Part shown: positions 18,001 to 26,920 of the stretch, piece after piece
Layout: every line of letters begins with the position of its first letter
Position numbering within the stretch: position 1 is the stretch's first letter
Assembly (NCBI GenBank): GCA_019417325.1
Contig: DXVO01000016.1
Coordinates: 1-64,000, forward strand
Length of the DNA: 64,000 bases
From: Parabacteroides sp.
GTDB lineage: Bacteria; Bacteroidota; Bacteroidia; Bacteroidales; Tannerellaceae
Direction of reading: 5' to 3'
The notes under the pieces: generated by a model
The model's database searches: none
What the model was told of the DNA's origin: nothing
Seen by the model: the letters and a program-made list of their open reading frames with translations, nothing else
Translations under genes and position numbers: made by a program

Positions 18001-18548
18001 TCAATGGCATGGACGAACGTCCTATCGGTTACCGCCAGGATGCAACTCCTATCCTGAACTTTGGTTTCAACTTCGCTTTCGGTTGGAAAGGATTCGATTT
18101 ATCATTTGACCTGACCGGCGGTGCTCTATCTTCATGGTATCAGGAATGGGAACAGCGTAATCCGTTCCATGACGGAGGTAACAACCCTCAATATTATATG
18201 GAAGATACATGGCGTCTGTCTGATATATGGGATGCAAACAGTGAACTGATTCCGGGTAAATATCCGATGTTATTGATCGGTAACAGCTCACACAGTAACT
18301 ATTGGAACAGTACATTCTGGAAGAAAAACGTAAGATACCTGAAATTACGTAACCTGGAAATCGGTTACACGATTCCTAAACATATCTTGCAAAAAGCTCT
18401 AATTTCAGATTTAAGAGTTTATGTAGCAGGCACAAACCTGTTCACATTGACAAATGCAAATGGTATCGACCCTGAAACAACAGAAGGAAACGGATTGGCA
18501 TATCCTACCACACGTGTTGTTAATATTGGTCTAAATCTTAAATTTTAA
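15078..18548 (+). CDS. SusC/RagA-type TonB-dependent outer-membrane receptor with STN domain
   Basis: A 1156-residue importer. It has a signal peptide (about 1-37), an STN signalling domain (about 45-115, ISIQLENVLLSDALNQIEKASGYSFFYDE), a carboxypeptidase-regulatory-like domain (about 138-215, GVVVDNLGEPVIGANVIEKGT), a TonB-box region (DEVVVTGFGLSQKKATLTGAI), a plug and a beta-barrel ending in a C-terminal Phe. The STN domain matches regulation by the upstream FecR. The start has an AGGAG ribosome site 6 bp upstream. SusD follows after 6 bp. The ligand is unknown, as no glycosidase or peptidase is in the operon. Confidence 0.95.
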   Translation: MKKRMFYYVSGKIWRIPLFISIFCLLTSVYGSTYAKGQSRSISIQLENVLLSDALNQIEKASGYSFFYDENKVNLSHRVSLNAKNKTVSEVLNNILKSTGLTYEVSNNQIILLPAEKKASQPGTTTGPSATAETQQQKIIKGVVVDNLGEPVIGANVIEKGTTNGTVTDANGEFSLEVPSNATLEISFIGYITQQVAAKGSQIKVALREDSQALDEVVVTGFGLSQKKATLTGAITAVGSDDISRSVASTASGALVGKIAGLNTRQTDGRPGASTSMQIRNMGTPLYVIDGIQSDEGQFNNIDFNDIDNITILKDASASIYGVRAANGVVVVTTKKGRKNTKNTVSINGYYGWQSMSRFPKPADATTYITNYIQSETVQGKTDYTYSKTDLEKWTQGTEKGYVPFDWYDYIWETAPQYYVNANISGGSDKINYYVSVGHLNQDAMIVNYGGFERTNVQMNIDAQINSRLKVGATMNGRIEKRVNPGVPGTDDYWLPRFGTYRNLPTKRPFANDNPKYPTQTSSSTETNFAWLTYDLSGKFEETWRVAQLQATAEYDIIDGLKAKALVGYYLAYQNKNNQEYTYKLYSYDEETDTYPVMFENTNPWRERQVGHTETVNSSVQLSYNKKFGEHTVGAVVGLEAIKTDKPYSWLHSIPTANSLHLIDYETMDTYNDDGIRTEARLGWLGRFNYDYANKYLFEFSARYDGSWKFQPDHRWGFFPSGSIGWRISEEAFWKESKLNNIFSDFKIRGSYGLVGDDDLGTYNDNGTTRNYYNPYDFLPGYNYKDGGSVIDGKYTIGSRPRGLPVTTLSWIKAKILDIGFDVAFFDNRLTGQFDYFRRKRDGLPDRRYDVLLPSEVGFNLPWENLKSDVHTGVDAAVRWHDQIEEFTYSIGANMTYARFYDWDQYKPRFSNSWDEYRNSINQRFGYINWGLEAIGQFQSWEEIATYPIDNDRQGNKTLRPGDIIYKDVNGDGVINGMDERPIGYRQDATPILNFGFNFAFGWKGFDLSFDLTGGALSSWYQEWEQRNPFHDGGNNPQYYMEDTWRLSDIWDANSELIPGKYPMLLIGNSSHSNYWNSTFWKKNVRYLKLRNLEIGYTIPKHILQKALISDLRVYVAGTNLFTLTNANGIDPETTEGNGLAYPTTRVVNIGLNLKF

Positions 18549-18554
18549 ACAGTT

Positions 18555-20393
18555 ATGAAGAAAATATATTTTTTAGCTGCAGCAGCAGCATTCATGTTGT
18601 CCATGACTGCTTGCAACGGTTTTTTGGACCGAGAACCGGACAAAATTATGACTGACGATCAGATATTTAACGACCCTATCATGATCAAGTCTGTTTTGGC
18701 AAATTACTACGGTCGCGTAACATGGGGACAACATGTAGCAGATTGGGATGCTTATGCCGTAATAGACGAAGCCGCCATCTCAAGCGGTGGACCGGACCAA
18801 CGTTCCACTTTTGAAGACGATCGCTGGCGTGTATACGACTATACTTTTATCCGCGACGTCAATCAATTTTTGGACGGAGTACGTAATACCACAGCACTAA
18901 CAGCAGAGGAAAAAGCTCCATTGGAAGGTGAAGCCCGCTTCCTTCGCGCATGGTGTTATTTTAATATGTGCCGCGGATTGGGTGGTATGCCTATTGTTGG
19001 TGATGAAATCTTCGATTATACTCCAGGCATGGATCTGGGAACATTACAGAAACCGAGAGCGACCGAAGCCGAGCTATACGATTATATCATCAGCGAATGT
19101 CAGGAAGTTGCTAAAATGTTACCGACTGAAAAACAGGTAAACGGAGCCCGGGCTAATGTATGGGCTGCTAAAATGCTGGCTGCACGTGCTGCCGTATATG
19201 CCGGTTCCATAGCAAAATACAACAATCTGATGACTAACCCCCTTAAAACAGAAGGTGGTGCTGTCGGCATTCCTGCAGACAAAGCTGAAGGATACTATAG
19301 AATTGCATTGGCTGCAGCAGACTCTGTAATACAGCACAGTCCTTATATCTTACAGGATAAACGGGAAGACGATAAAGGGCTAAACTTCTATGAAGCTGTT
19401 TGTGTAAAAGAAAACAATACCGAAGTTATCTGGGCACGCGATTACAAATACCCGGGACAAACCCATGGTTTCACAACAAACAATGCCCCCAAGTCTCATG
19501 CAGAAGATATCGATAACAGCCGTATTGCCGTTGTTTTGAACTTGGTTGAAGATTATGAAGAAATCAACACTTCCACTCCGGGACAAGGTAGTAAAATACA
19601 GACAACAGAACCCGACGGCTCTTACAAATTATATGAAACAGCAGATGCTCCTTTCAAAGATCGTGACCCTCGTCTGTGGGGTACTGTTATTTATCCGGGT
19701 GCAAAACTGAAAGGTTCGGAAGTTATCCTGCAAACAGGACAATTAAAACAAAAAGCTGACGGAACATGGGAAACTATTACCGGCGATTTAGATTCAAAAG
19801 ACGCACAAGGTAATATTATTACCGCATACAATGGTCCTAAAGAATCCAATGAAGAGTTTATCAATAAAACCGGTTTTTATGTTCGCAAATTCATTGATGA
19901 AACTCCTTCTGCCGGTACCAGAGGCCGTGGTTCCGAAATGTGGATGCCTCGTTTCCGTATTGCCGAAGCTTATATGATTGCTGCCGAAGCTTCTTTCGAA
20001 CTAAACAACGGACAAGCTGCCGATTATATCAACGAAATAAGAAGAAGAGCTGGTGTTAAGGATTTACAAACTGTTACATTCGATAATATCGTTCATGAAT
20101 ACAGAGTTGAATTTGCGTTCGAAGATCACCGCTATTGGGATATGAAACGCTGGCGTCTTGCCGATAAAGTCTGGAACGGAAATAATAATGACCCACAGGC
20201 ACGCCACCGCCGCTTATGGCCTTATTTGACAATAACAGATAATAACGATACGAATCTGAAATGGGTATTTATCGAAGATTTCTTATTCATGTCGCCTAAT
20301 GCCCGTTATTTCAAACCGCAGAATTATTATAACTTCCTTGATTTAGGTTGGATTAACAACAACCCGAAACTGGAAAAGAACCCGTATCAATAA
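18555..20393 (+). CDS. SusD/RagB-type nutrient-binding lipoprotein
   Basis: A 612-residue surface lipoprotein. The lipobox ends at Cys20 (SMTACNGF), followed by a FLDREPDKIMTDDQIFND segment typical of SusD N-termini. TPR-like helices follow (EGEARFLRAWCYFNMCRGLGGMPIV), as does the C-terminal family motif IRRRAGV with VEFAFEDHRYWDMKRWRLAD. It would form the lid on the SusC barrel encoded 6 bp upstream. The ligand cannot be deduced. Confidence 0.95.
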   Translation: MKKIYFLAAAAAFMLSMTACNGFLDREPDKIMTDDQIFNDPIMIKSVLANYYGRVTWGQHVADWDAYAVIDEAAISSGGPDQRSTFEDDRWRVYDYTFIRDVNQFLDGVRNTTALTAEEKAPLEGEARFLRAWCYFNMCRGLGGMPIVGDEIFDYTPGMDLGTLQKPRATEAELYDYIISECQEVAKMLPTEKQVNGARANVWAAKMLAARAAVYAGSIAKYNNLMTNPLKTEGGAVGIPADKAEGYYRIALAAADSVIQHSPYILQDKREDDKGLNFYEAVCVKENNTEVIWARDYKYPGQTHGFTTNNAPKSHAEDIDNSRIAVVLNLVEDYEEINTSTPGQGSKIQTTEPDGSYKLYETADAPFKDRDPRLWGTVIYPGAKLKGSEVILQTGQLKQKADGTWETITGDLDSKDAQGNIITAYNGPKESNEEFINKTGFYVRKFIDETPSAGTRGRGSEMWMPRFRIAEAYMIAAEASFELNNGQAADYINEIRRRAGVKDLQTVTFDNIVHEYRVEFAFEDHRYWDMKRWRLADKVWNGNNNDPQARHRRLWPYLTITDNNDTNLKWVFIEDFLFMSPNARYFKPQNYYNFLDLGWINNNPKLEKNPYQ

Positions 20394-20410
20394 TTTAAAA
20401 CATTAAGAAG

Positions 20411-21085
20411 ATGAAGATTATATCTAATATTTTTTCGTTGGTCTTATTGCTGATTTTATTCACCGGTTGCGGAAAAGATAATTATGATGCACCACAATCG
20501 ATGTTGACCGGTAAAATCACATATAATGGGGAAGCCCTGAATTTACGCGGAACAGGAGAAGCTGTCCAGATTCAGCTTTACCAGGATGGATATGCCAAAC
20601 ACGACCCTATTTCTGTATATGTAGGACAAGATGGTGCATTCTCCGCCGAACTGTTTGACGGTATCTATAAAATGGTAACCCGCGACGGTAACGGTCCATG
20701 GGTGAATTCCCGTGATACAACTACCGTAACATTAAGCGGTAGTACCGAAGTGGAACTCAAAGTGACTCCGTTCTTTACCATTTCCAATGCGAACTTATCC
20801 GTATCCGGTTCGGTAATGAATGCGTCATTTACAATCAATCAGATTGTTCCTACCGCTTCCATCAACAAAGTGATGCTGATATTAAGCAAAACACAGTTTG
20901 CGGATGACGTAAACAATGTTTTCCGCAAGGATTTCGACAATATTGCACCGGGAGCTGTAAACCTGAATGCCGATGTAAGCGATAATAAAGATGTTGCCAA
21001 TGCGAAAGCGCTGTTTGCCCGCGTCGGAGTATTGGCTAATGGTGCAGACCAAGCTATTTATTCTCCCGTTATACGGTTAAAATAG
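20411..21085 (+). CDS. DUF3823-family lipoprotein of the SusCD operon
   Basis: A 224-residue lipoprotein with lipobox Cys20 (LFTGCGKDNYDAP). The first half has a carboxypeptidase-regulatory/Ig-like pattern (LTGKITYNGEALNLRGTGEAVQIQLYQDGYAKHDPISVYVGQDGAFSAELFDGIYKMV), the second a beta-rich region (FTISNANLSVSGSVMNASFTI). This matches the DUF3823 proteins commonly found just after SusC/SusD pairs, where they are presumed accessory surface proteins. It starts 17 bp after SusD and is followed by two strong hairpins. Confidence 0.85.
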   Translation: MKIISNIFSLVLLLILFTGCGKDNYDAPQSMLTGKITYNGEALNLRGTGEAVQIQLYQDGYAKHDPISVYVGQDGAFSAELFDGIYKMVTRDGNGPWVNSRDTTTVTLSGSTEVELKVTPFFTISNANLSVSGSVMNASFTINQIVPTASINKVMLILSKTQFADDVNNVFRKDFDNIAPGAVNLNADVSDNKDVANAKALFARVGVLANGADQAIYSPVIRLK

Positions 21086-21095
21086 GTTTTAAGTC

Positions 21096-21170
21096 TTTAA
21101 TTACACCCGAACTATTCGGGTGTAATTAAATAGGAGGAAAACGAGATCGTTTTCCTCCTATTTTCGTTTT
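21096..21170 (+). terminator. Tandem terminator hairpins after the SusCD operon
   Basis: The first hairpin spans 21096-21130 (arms TTTAATTACACCCGAA and its complement). The second spans 21131-21160 (14-bp arms TAGGAGGAAAACGA and complement) and is followed by a T-rich tail. Two strong stems in a row make efficient termination likely. Confidence 0.85.
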
Positions 21171-21249
21171 ACATTTATCATATACCATTACTTCTTCCGG
21201 TCAACTCTTTCAAGCGAGTTTTCAATTTAAGATAGCTTTTTGCAAACTA

Positions 21250-21288
21250 AAAAATCCCCTTGCTTCTGGCTTAAGCAAGGGGATTTAC
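21250..21288 (-). terminator. Terminator of the small secreted protein gene
   Basis: The 14-bp perfect arms 21252-21265 and 21273-21286 (AAATCCCCTTGCTT and complement) are followed by a T-run on the minus strand, directly after the stop codon at 21293. It may also act on the plus strand. Confidence 0.8.
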
Positions 21289-21292
21289 TTTT

Positions 21293-21679
21293 TTACCTTT
21301 CTATAACAAAGCAATAAGTCTGAACAGGATAAGTAGATTCACCAGGTACAGAAAGAGTAAATCTATCACCATAGATAGCTACAGATGTTGTTCCCTGCGG
21401 GTAATAGTTTCTTGATCCTCCCTGATCATTTTGCCAATCAATTCTAAAACTTGAACTTTCACCGAACTTTACAATCAAACTTCCTCCATATTCATCCAAA
21501 TAAACTAAATTTGAAATATCCCTATTACCACAAGTCTGTACTAATACCGGATTTCCTCCTACGACCTCTACTTTTGCACTTTCGGCTTTTGTGCTTCCAA
21601 TTTTAGCATCGTTTACAACAAATGCACTTAGTCCAAGGGCTAAAATTCCCAAACATACTAAATTCACGGTTTGTTTCAT
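21293..21679 (-). CDS. Small secreted protein of unknown function
   Basis: 128 residues. Residues 1-20 form a signal peptide (VNLVCLGILALGLSAFVV) with no convincing lipobox. The mature part is short and beta-rich and has two cysteines (VQTCGNRD near residue 50 and VQTYCFVIER at the end) that could form a disulfide joining the two ends of the domain. I do not recognise the family. The strong terminator immediately after it and the signal peptide support a real gene. It stands alone between the SusCD operon and the MFS transporter. Confidence 0.6.
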   Translation of the reverse strand: MKQTVNLVCLGILALGLSAFVVNDAKIGSTKAESAKVEVVGGNPVLVQTCGNRDISNLVYLDEYGGSLIVKFGESSSFRIDWQNDQGGSRNYYPQGTTSVAIYGDRFTLSVPGESTYPVQTYCFVIER

Positions 21680-21767
21680 AGCTTTACATATTTAACATTA
21701 ACAATAAGACTATCATATATAAAGACTCATAAAAAGCCATTTACCCTTAAAGAAGAAGCGCCAAAAA

Positions 21768-22940
21768 TCAAATCAATCTTTCCTTCTCATAAGAAGGTTT
21801 TACCATACGCAAATAAACGAATATGGAAAGCAGACAACAAGCAGCACCCATCAAATATGCCATGGACAAATTTGAGAGCGAAGCGACAAAGCCGGCGGAA
21901 AGCATGCCTATACCGACACCGAAATCAAATGAAGTAAGATAAGTGGATGTTGCCGTACCCCGCATATTATGTGGGGCTACATTGACAAACAAACACTGAT
22001 AAGCCGGAACCCCTACACCAAAACCGATGCCGATAAATAAAGCACAAGCAAAAAAGACAAAAACAGAATGGAACGTTGCAAAAACCACAAATGTCACCAA
22101 CAAACAGATTAAAGAACTTATAGCAACCAAATGTATTTTTCCATGGTCAACCATACGCCCGGATATCAGACGCGCTGTCCCTACACCTACCGCCATGAAA
22201 ATAAAAAAGTATCCAGGGTCAGGGACGTCTATCTCTTTCCCATACAAAACAACAAATGAAATAATCATCCCATAGGGGATAGCAACCAAGATATAAGACA
22301 ACGCTGCAGGCAACGCCTTTACCAAAATAAAACGGTCTAAAGAAAAACTGGGTACAGGTACTTTCTCCCGCTTTGGATAACGAATCAGGCAAACCGACCC
22401 CACGCCTATCCATGCGGTAACCAAAGCTATCAAAACTAAGACATGAAAACCCAGTTCTTCATAAAGCCCCACGGCAACCAGAGGAGCCAGCGACATGGCA
22501 AGATTGATTGTCAATCCATAAAAGCCCATCCCCTCTCCCCTTCTTTTAGAAGGTATCACATCTATCGTAATCGTATTACCGGCAACAGACGTCAGCCCCA
22601 TAAAGCCCCCTTGCAGAAAGCGCACAGCCATAATCGTCAGCATGGTCACAGCAAACAAATAACCGAGAAACATCGTTGCAAAAACAATAAAAGCAAACAA
22701 ATAAAGCGGTTTACGGGAGAAGCAATCGACCAAATATCCGGAAAACGGACGCACGCACAACAAACCGATTGTATAGCTGGATAATGCAATCCCCACATTC
22801 GATGTACTAATGCCCAATTCCTCCACTAAGTAAAGCGGTAAGACCGGCATCAACATATAAAAAGAAAAATTCATCAGGAAATAAGAAATACAACACTGTA
22901 CAAAATTCCTGTTCCATAATTGGTATTTTTGCTCTTTCAT
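21768..22940 (-). CDS. MFS transporter
   Basis: A 390-residue major facilitator with about 12 helices. The loop 2-3 signature is recognisable (VRPFSGYLVDCFSRKPLYLF), as is a second in the C-terminal half (GTARLISGRMVDHGKIHLVAI). The substrate is unknown; drug or metabolite export is common in this type. I start it at the ATG at 22940 (MKEQKYQLWN). The frame extends upstream to a TTG at 22982, but a TACATTTG promoter-like box at 22999-23006 puts the predicted mRNA start close to that codon, and the ATG has a purine-rich AAAGGA upstream. Confidence 0.88.
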   Translation of the reverse strand: MKEQKYQLWNRNFVQCCISYFLMNFSFYMLMPVLPLYLVEELGISTSNVGIALSSYTIGLLCVRPFSGYLVDCFSRKPLYLFAFIVFATMFLGYLFAVTMLTIMAVRFLQGGFMGLTSVAGNTITIDVIPSKRRGEGMGFYGLTINLAMSLAPLVAVGLYEELGFHVLVLIALVTAWIGVGSVCLIRYPKREKVPVPSFSLDRFILVKALPAALSYILVAIPYGMIISFVVLYGKEIDVPDPGYFFIFMAVGVGTARLISGRMVDHGKIHLVAISSLICLLVTFVVFATFHSVFVFFACALFIGIGFGVGVPAYQCLFVNVAPHNMRGTATSTYLTSFDFGVGIGMLSAGFVASLSNLSMAYLMGAACCLLSIFVYLRMVKPSYEKERLI

Positions 22941-22998
22941 GTGATCTACAATAGAATCCTTTGTTTCCCGGAAAACCGGCAACGGATATAAACGGATG

Positions 22999-23006
22999 CA
23001 AATGTA
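22999..23006 (-). promoter_or_regulatory. Probable -7 box (TACATTTG) for the MFS gene
   Basis: TAnnTTTG match on the minus strand, about 60 bp before the chosen MFS start codon. Confidence 0.45.
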
Positions 23007-23191
23007 AACAATACGGAGTAATTATACAGCTATTTTATAATTCTGTAAAGTGTATCGCCGTCGCTTACCTGCCTGAAAGCGGCATGTACGGATACAAAGC
23101 GGGGAGATTTCAACAAGTGGCTGTTGCCATCTCCCCGTTTTCATACCGAATCCTGAACCGCACAAAGGCGGTAAGAACAATTATATCGTCT

Positions 23192-26100
23192 TTATTTCCG
23201 GATACATCTTACCACGAAACCGAATGAATGGTAATCATCATTTTCTTTTAAAGCAGAAACACCGTTATACACATAGGATTTAGCATAGTCACCGTTTACG
23301 GCTGTAGATGACCAAAAGAAAGTATTATAGCCTCCATCCATTGATGCATTAGAATACATCTTGCGACCGGTTCTGGGAAAAACCAATTGTGGAAAACCGG
23401 AATCAGCATTGACCATATATAAACCATTACTTTCACTTGTACAAGAGCCCCATGTTTTCATTTCTGCTCCAGTCGGAACACGATACCCGTTAGGGCAAGG
23501 GTCGTTTTTACCATTTTGCCACAAACTAACATCGGCTGTACTCAGCCAACGGGCTTTCTCCCCCGTATAAAAGATATTGTCGTCGGGAGTAATGACGGAC
23601 GAATACCCATTATAGGTTCTACATCCCGGATTTGTAGCGTCTCTACGTCCCCATTGATAATAATTTCCGGTTTCATTGGTGCCGTTATGACCTTTTGTCG
23701 CAACACGTATAGCTCCCAAATTGACCGGAGCCCACCAACGACTGCCTTTTCTTATAGCGGTATAGTATGGACTACCGCTACCACTGCCGGAACTAACCGG
23801 ATACGAATAATAAGAAGCTCCGCGCCAGATAGTGTACGACTTTAGCGTTGTTCCATTATGCCTGATGCTAACCGAACCCTTATGAAGCTGGTATTCCCTA
23901 TCTGTTCCGCTTGAACCGGCCACAACAATGTTGTAAATATATTTACGGCGGTTATTAACAATCTCTGTCCGTAGCAGTTGGGAATTATTTAGCCAGGTAT
24001 TTCCTCCATTCAGGGAAGAACAATAAGTGCCATCATAAGAAGCCGATACCGTAGGGGCGGCAAACATGCCGTAAAAAGATACCGTCATTGTTTTGCCACC
24101 GGTTCCCACACGGTAGCCGCTCGATGTATATTCACTATATCCACTCAGGTCGGTTGCCAGCCATGCATTGGCTTCACTAAAACTAACCGTTATGGGCTTC
24201 GATTTATCCGGGTCTGCCTTATTTTTTAATTGGATTGTCTGGTTTGCCGGTACTGAAGTTGGGAAGTCTGTTTGTGAGGGGTCTAACTTAACGGTATAGG
24301 AGAAATTATCAGCCGTTGTTTCTTTTGCAGAATAAGTCAGCCATGCCGGCCCTTCTACGGTTGTACCGCCGGGGCAGTTTCCTGCAATTGTGAAGGACGG
24401 GATGTTGTAGTTTGCTGCCGCATTCAATGTTGCAGATGCCGAAGTTGTCAGTTGGGGTACCAGATAACTGGGAGTAACGGTAAATTTATGGTCTGCCCCG
24501 CCACTCACATTCTGTAATGTGATGATCGCCGGTTCGGCTTTTCCATCTCCTGCTTTATCGGTTGCCAAAGAGAATTTGATGGTATTGGGCATCGTACCTG
24601 TCTTGGAAGAGACTGTTGCGGCAGTACCGTTATGAGTCAGCCATGCCGGACCCGTACCGAAGTTTATATTGATTTTTACTCCGTCGAGGGAGGTAGAGGA
24701 TACGGTGAAGTTATTCCCGGAAGAAAGGGGCATATTGATATTTCCCAAAACGGCATCATGAGGGCTGTCGTAAGTATTGCCCGTCCCCCCTAATGCACTA
24801 AAGTCCGGTACAATTGAAGCATCCAGCAGCTTAACGGTAATAGCAGTGGTCAGGGTGTTTTCCTTGGAGTTTTGGAATACGACCTCACCTTCGTCGCCAT
24901 CCACCTCCACGTCCCGCGAATCCTCTTTCAGGGACAATTCATAGGTTACTACCGGAACCTTATTCTCTATAACTTTAGCTTCCAGCCAGTTTGGCAGGCT
25001 TGTCACAGTCAAACCGTCGGGACAGGAAATATTAATCTTAACCTTACTGCCGGTTACCCGGTAGAGAGACGCTGTCTGTAAGTCCAAATCGAAAGTATTC
25101 CGGTTGCCCGCATCCTGCTTCACTTCCACTACCTGCGGGGATGCAACAGCCTCTACAAACAGAACTTTTTCCGTAGCATCCACCACATTTGTTATACGCA
25201 CGACAGCACGGGGAAAACGGGGTTTATCATACCCCTCTTTTATCGAAAAGGTGTACTTGTAATTTGTAAGTGCTGCTTTCGATACGAGCAATGCTTCCGG
25301 CCCGGAAATCTCCAACCAGTCGTATTGCTGTGCGGAAAGTCCTCCCACATAGGTTTTTTGTATCGTAAATGTAGCGGAGCTCTCGATATCCATATCAAAC
25401 CGGCTGTTTTCTTTCAGGGACATACTTACGGTGCGGGTATTTTTATCATAATACGTATCGTCCTTGAATGTTTCCGGTATCGTTATGGCTATTTCTCCTG
25501 CATCGTCTACATTCGGGTTGTACTCATCCAGATTACTGCCTTCGTCCCATTCGGTTACCTCCAGCGTAAAGTCCAGATGGTATTCGTCTGCTTTTGTGAT
25601 ACCGATAGTGTACCGGTGGTTATTGTTTATTTCCAGTGCAACCTCCCCACCGTCAGCCGTTTGCTGGATAAACGGTATCTGATAGGAGACTTCTTTCGCC
25701 TCTGTTTTATTTACCCGGTAGGTACCGTTCAGAATCAGGTAGCCTTTATCTTCCAACGGGCTGGGATAACTATAGAAGGCGGATGCCTGCAAACCTTCAT
25801 TGGCTTTCTCCCCTTCAAAAGCGCATGCCGGGTAAGTAATTAACTCCCCGTCTGCGGCCGGAACAGCACCATATACCTTTACAGGGAAGAAGGTCGTCCC
25901 TATCCGTCCGTTCCCCATTGAGATGGATTCCAGATGGAATTTGGATTCAGTCTCTTTATTGCTTATATCGAAACGTGCCATTATACGGCTTAACTTAAAG
26001 CCTGCCTGTACACGAGCCGAAGAACTAAAGTCAGTCAAATCGATAGGGGTTGTTTGTGCACCGGCCATCGGAAGGGGTATCCCCAATGTTTCGGAGGCAT

Positions 26101-26701
26101 CGGTTAATAGTGGAGTATGGAATTTGCAGAAGTCCGCTTCGGAAGGAGTGCCGTCATTCAGAACGTCTGTCTCCATATCATAAGTAAGCGGTTCGAATAC
26201 CACATTACCGGCAGGATTCATTAATTCCGTCTGGTTGGCGATGCAGTAAAGACGCACGAACAACCCTTTTTGTAGTTCCAGTAATGCGGTAGTAGCGGCA
26301 TTATCAGCACTTGGTGTAAGATTCAGTTCTTTAGCCCCAGCCGGTAGCGTTGAACCATCCTGCCGGTAAGCAAACCGTTCGCGGAAGGTATAGGCATCGC
26401 CTTCTGCTTTAGCCCCGAATACATAGACATCGAGGGTGGCAATTTCGTTCTCTGCTTCGGTGGCAATGGGAACATCCGCTTTTGTTTCTGTTTTTGTGGT
26501 TTTTAAAGTGAGCTTGTTTTTAAAGGAAATAAGCACCTCACGTCTGTTTGTACTGTCCGCTTCATCCTTAGATGTTCGGTCTGTCTTGTCCGATTCCGAC
26601 GTACAGGAGACAAACAGCACGGCAGCAAGCAGATATACGCTTGCCGCGAGTACTGGAAGCTGTCTGATTGAGGGGCACAGACCTTGTAGTTTTGTTTTCA
26701 T
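23192..26701 (-). CDS. Giant surface lipoprotein: fimbrillin-like N-terminus, BACON-like repeats, C-terminal FISUMP domain
   Basis: 1169 residues. The signal peptide ends at lipobox Cys33 (LFVSCTSES). Residues about 50-400 resemble Mfa1/FimA-type fimbrillin or anchor proteins (EIATLDVYVFGAK, LFVRLYCIANQTELMN, RIMARFDISNKE, SYQIPFIQQT). Residues about 420-900 are a series of beta-sandwich units with BACON-like 'W-L' signatures (QYDWLEISG, LPNWLEAKV, GPAWLTHNG, GPAWLTYSA). The C-terminal 160 or so residues form a FISUMP-type domain (YYQWGRRDATNPG, DPCPNGYRVPTGAEMKTWG, FWSSTAVNGDYA, FGFVVRCIRK). It is probably surface-exposed and adhesin-like, perhaps at a pilus tip or base. It is a monocistronic gene. 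No TAnnTTTG box faces it in the present DNA, but one lies inverted in the element at 26921-27122. Confidence 0.8.
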   Translation of the reverse strand: MKTKLQGLCPSIRQLPVLAASVYLLAAVLFVSCTSESDKTDRTSKDEADSTNRREVLISFKNKLTLKTTKTETKADVPIATEAENEIATLDVYVFGAKAEGDAYTFRERFAYRQDGSTLPAGAKELNLTPSADNAATTALLELQKGLFVRLYCIANQTELMNPAGNVVFEPLTYDMETDVLNDGTPSEADFCKFHTPLLTDASETLGIPLPMAGAQTTPIDLTDFSSSARVQAGFKLSRIMARFDISNKETESKFHLESISMGNGRIGTTFFPVKVYGAVPAADGELITYPACAFEGEKANEGLQASAFYSYPSPLEDKGYLILNGTYRVNKTEAKEVSYQIPFIQQTADGGEVALEINNNHRYTIGITKADEYHLDFTLEVTEWDEGSNLDEYNPNVDDAGEIAITIPETFKDDTYYDKNTRTVSMSLKENSRFDMDIESSATFTIQKTYVGGLSAQQYDWLEISGPEALLVSKAALTNYKYTFSIKEGYDKPRFPRAVVRITNVVDATEKVLFVEAVASPQVVEVKQDAGNRNTFDLDLQTASLYRVTGSKVKINISCPDGLTVTSLPNWLEAKVIENKVPVVTYELSLKEDSRDVEVDGDEGEVVFQNSKENTLTTAITVKLLDASIVPDFSALGGTGNTYDSPHDAVLGNINMPLSSGNNFTVSSTSLDGVKININFGTGPAWLTHNGTAATVSSKTGTMPNTIKFSLATDKAGDGKAEPAIITLQNVSGGADHKFTVTPSYLVPQLTTSASATLNAAANYNIPSFTIAGNCPGGTTVEGPAWLTYSAKETTADNFSYTVKLDPSQTDFPTSVPANQTIQLKNKADPDKSKPITVSFSEANAWLATDLSGYSEYTSSGYRVGTGGKTMTVSFYGMFAAPTVSASYDGTYCSSLNGGNTWLNNSQLLRTEIVNNRRKYIYNIVVAGSSGTDREYQLHKGSVSIRHNGTTLKSYTIWRGASYYSYPVSSGSGSGSPYYTAIRKGSRWWAPVNLGAIRVATKGHNGTNETGNYYQWGRRDATNPGCRTYNGYSSVITPDDNIFYTGEKARWLSTADVSLWQNGKNDPCPNGYRVPTGAEMKTWGSCTSESNGLYMVNADSGFPQLVFPRTGRKMYSNASMDGGYNTFFWSSTAVNGDYAKSYVYNGVSALKENDDYHSFGFVVRCIRK

Positions 26702-26772
26702 ATTTATGTATAATTAATTGTTTGCTATTACCCTATTCATGTATGCAGATTGACGCAGATTTCATTTTTGAC

Positions 26773-26846
26773 GCGGATGACGCGGATAAACGCGGATTTT
26801 TAATTTACTCTTATCCGTTCCAATCCGTCTAATCCGGGTCATCCGC
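26773..26846. repeat. Imperfect palindrome of GCGGAT/ATCCGC words
   Basis: The arms 26773-26787 (GCGGATGACGCGGAT) and 26832-26846 (ATCCGGGTCATCCGC) pair with one mismatch in 15. Further GCGGAT and ATCCG copies lie between them. It has the look of a dispersed intergenic palindrome and lies in the presumed 5' leader of the giant lipoprotein gene. Confidence 0.6.
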
Positions 26847-26920
26847 ACACCTGGTTCTTCGATTTGTCTGATTCATTCCTGATAGCTGCTAATTGTAAGC
26901 TCTATTAAAAAAGGAGCTAA

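Noticed and set aside
22941..22982. TTG start for the MFS transporter, adding 14 residues
   Set aside because: The extension is hydrophilic and unlike MFS N-termini, it begins with TTG, and the promoter-like box at 22999-23006 puts the predicted transcript start almost on top of it. ATG 22940 is preferred.
25325..25843. 172-residue plus-strand ORF inside the giant lipoprotein gene
   Set aside because: It is antisense to a well-supported gene, has no ribosome site or recognisable domain, and other antisense frames of similar kind occur across the window.
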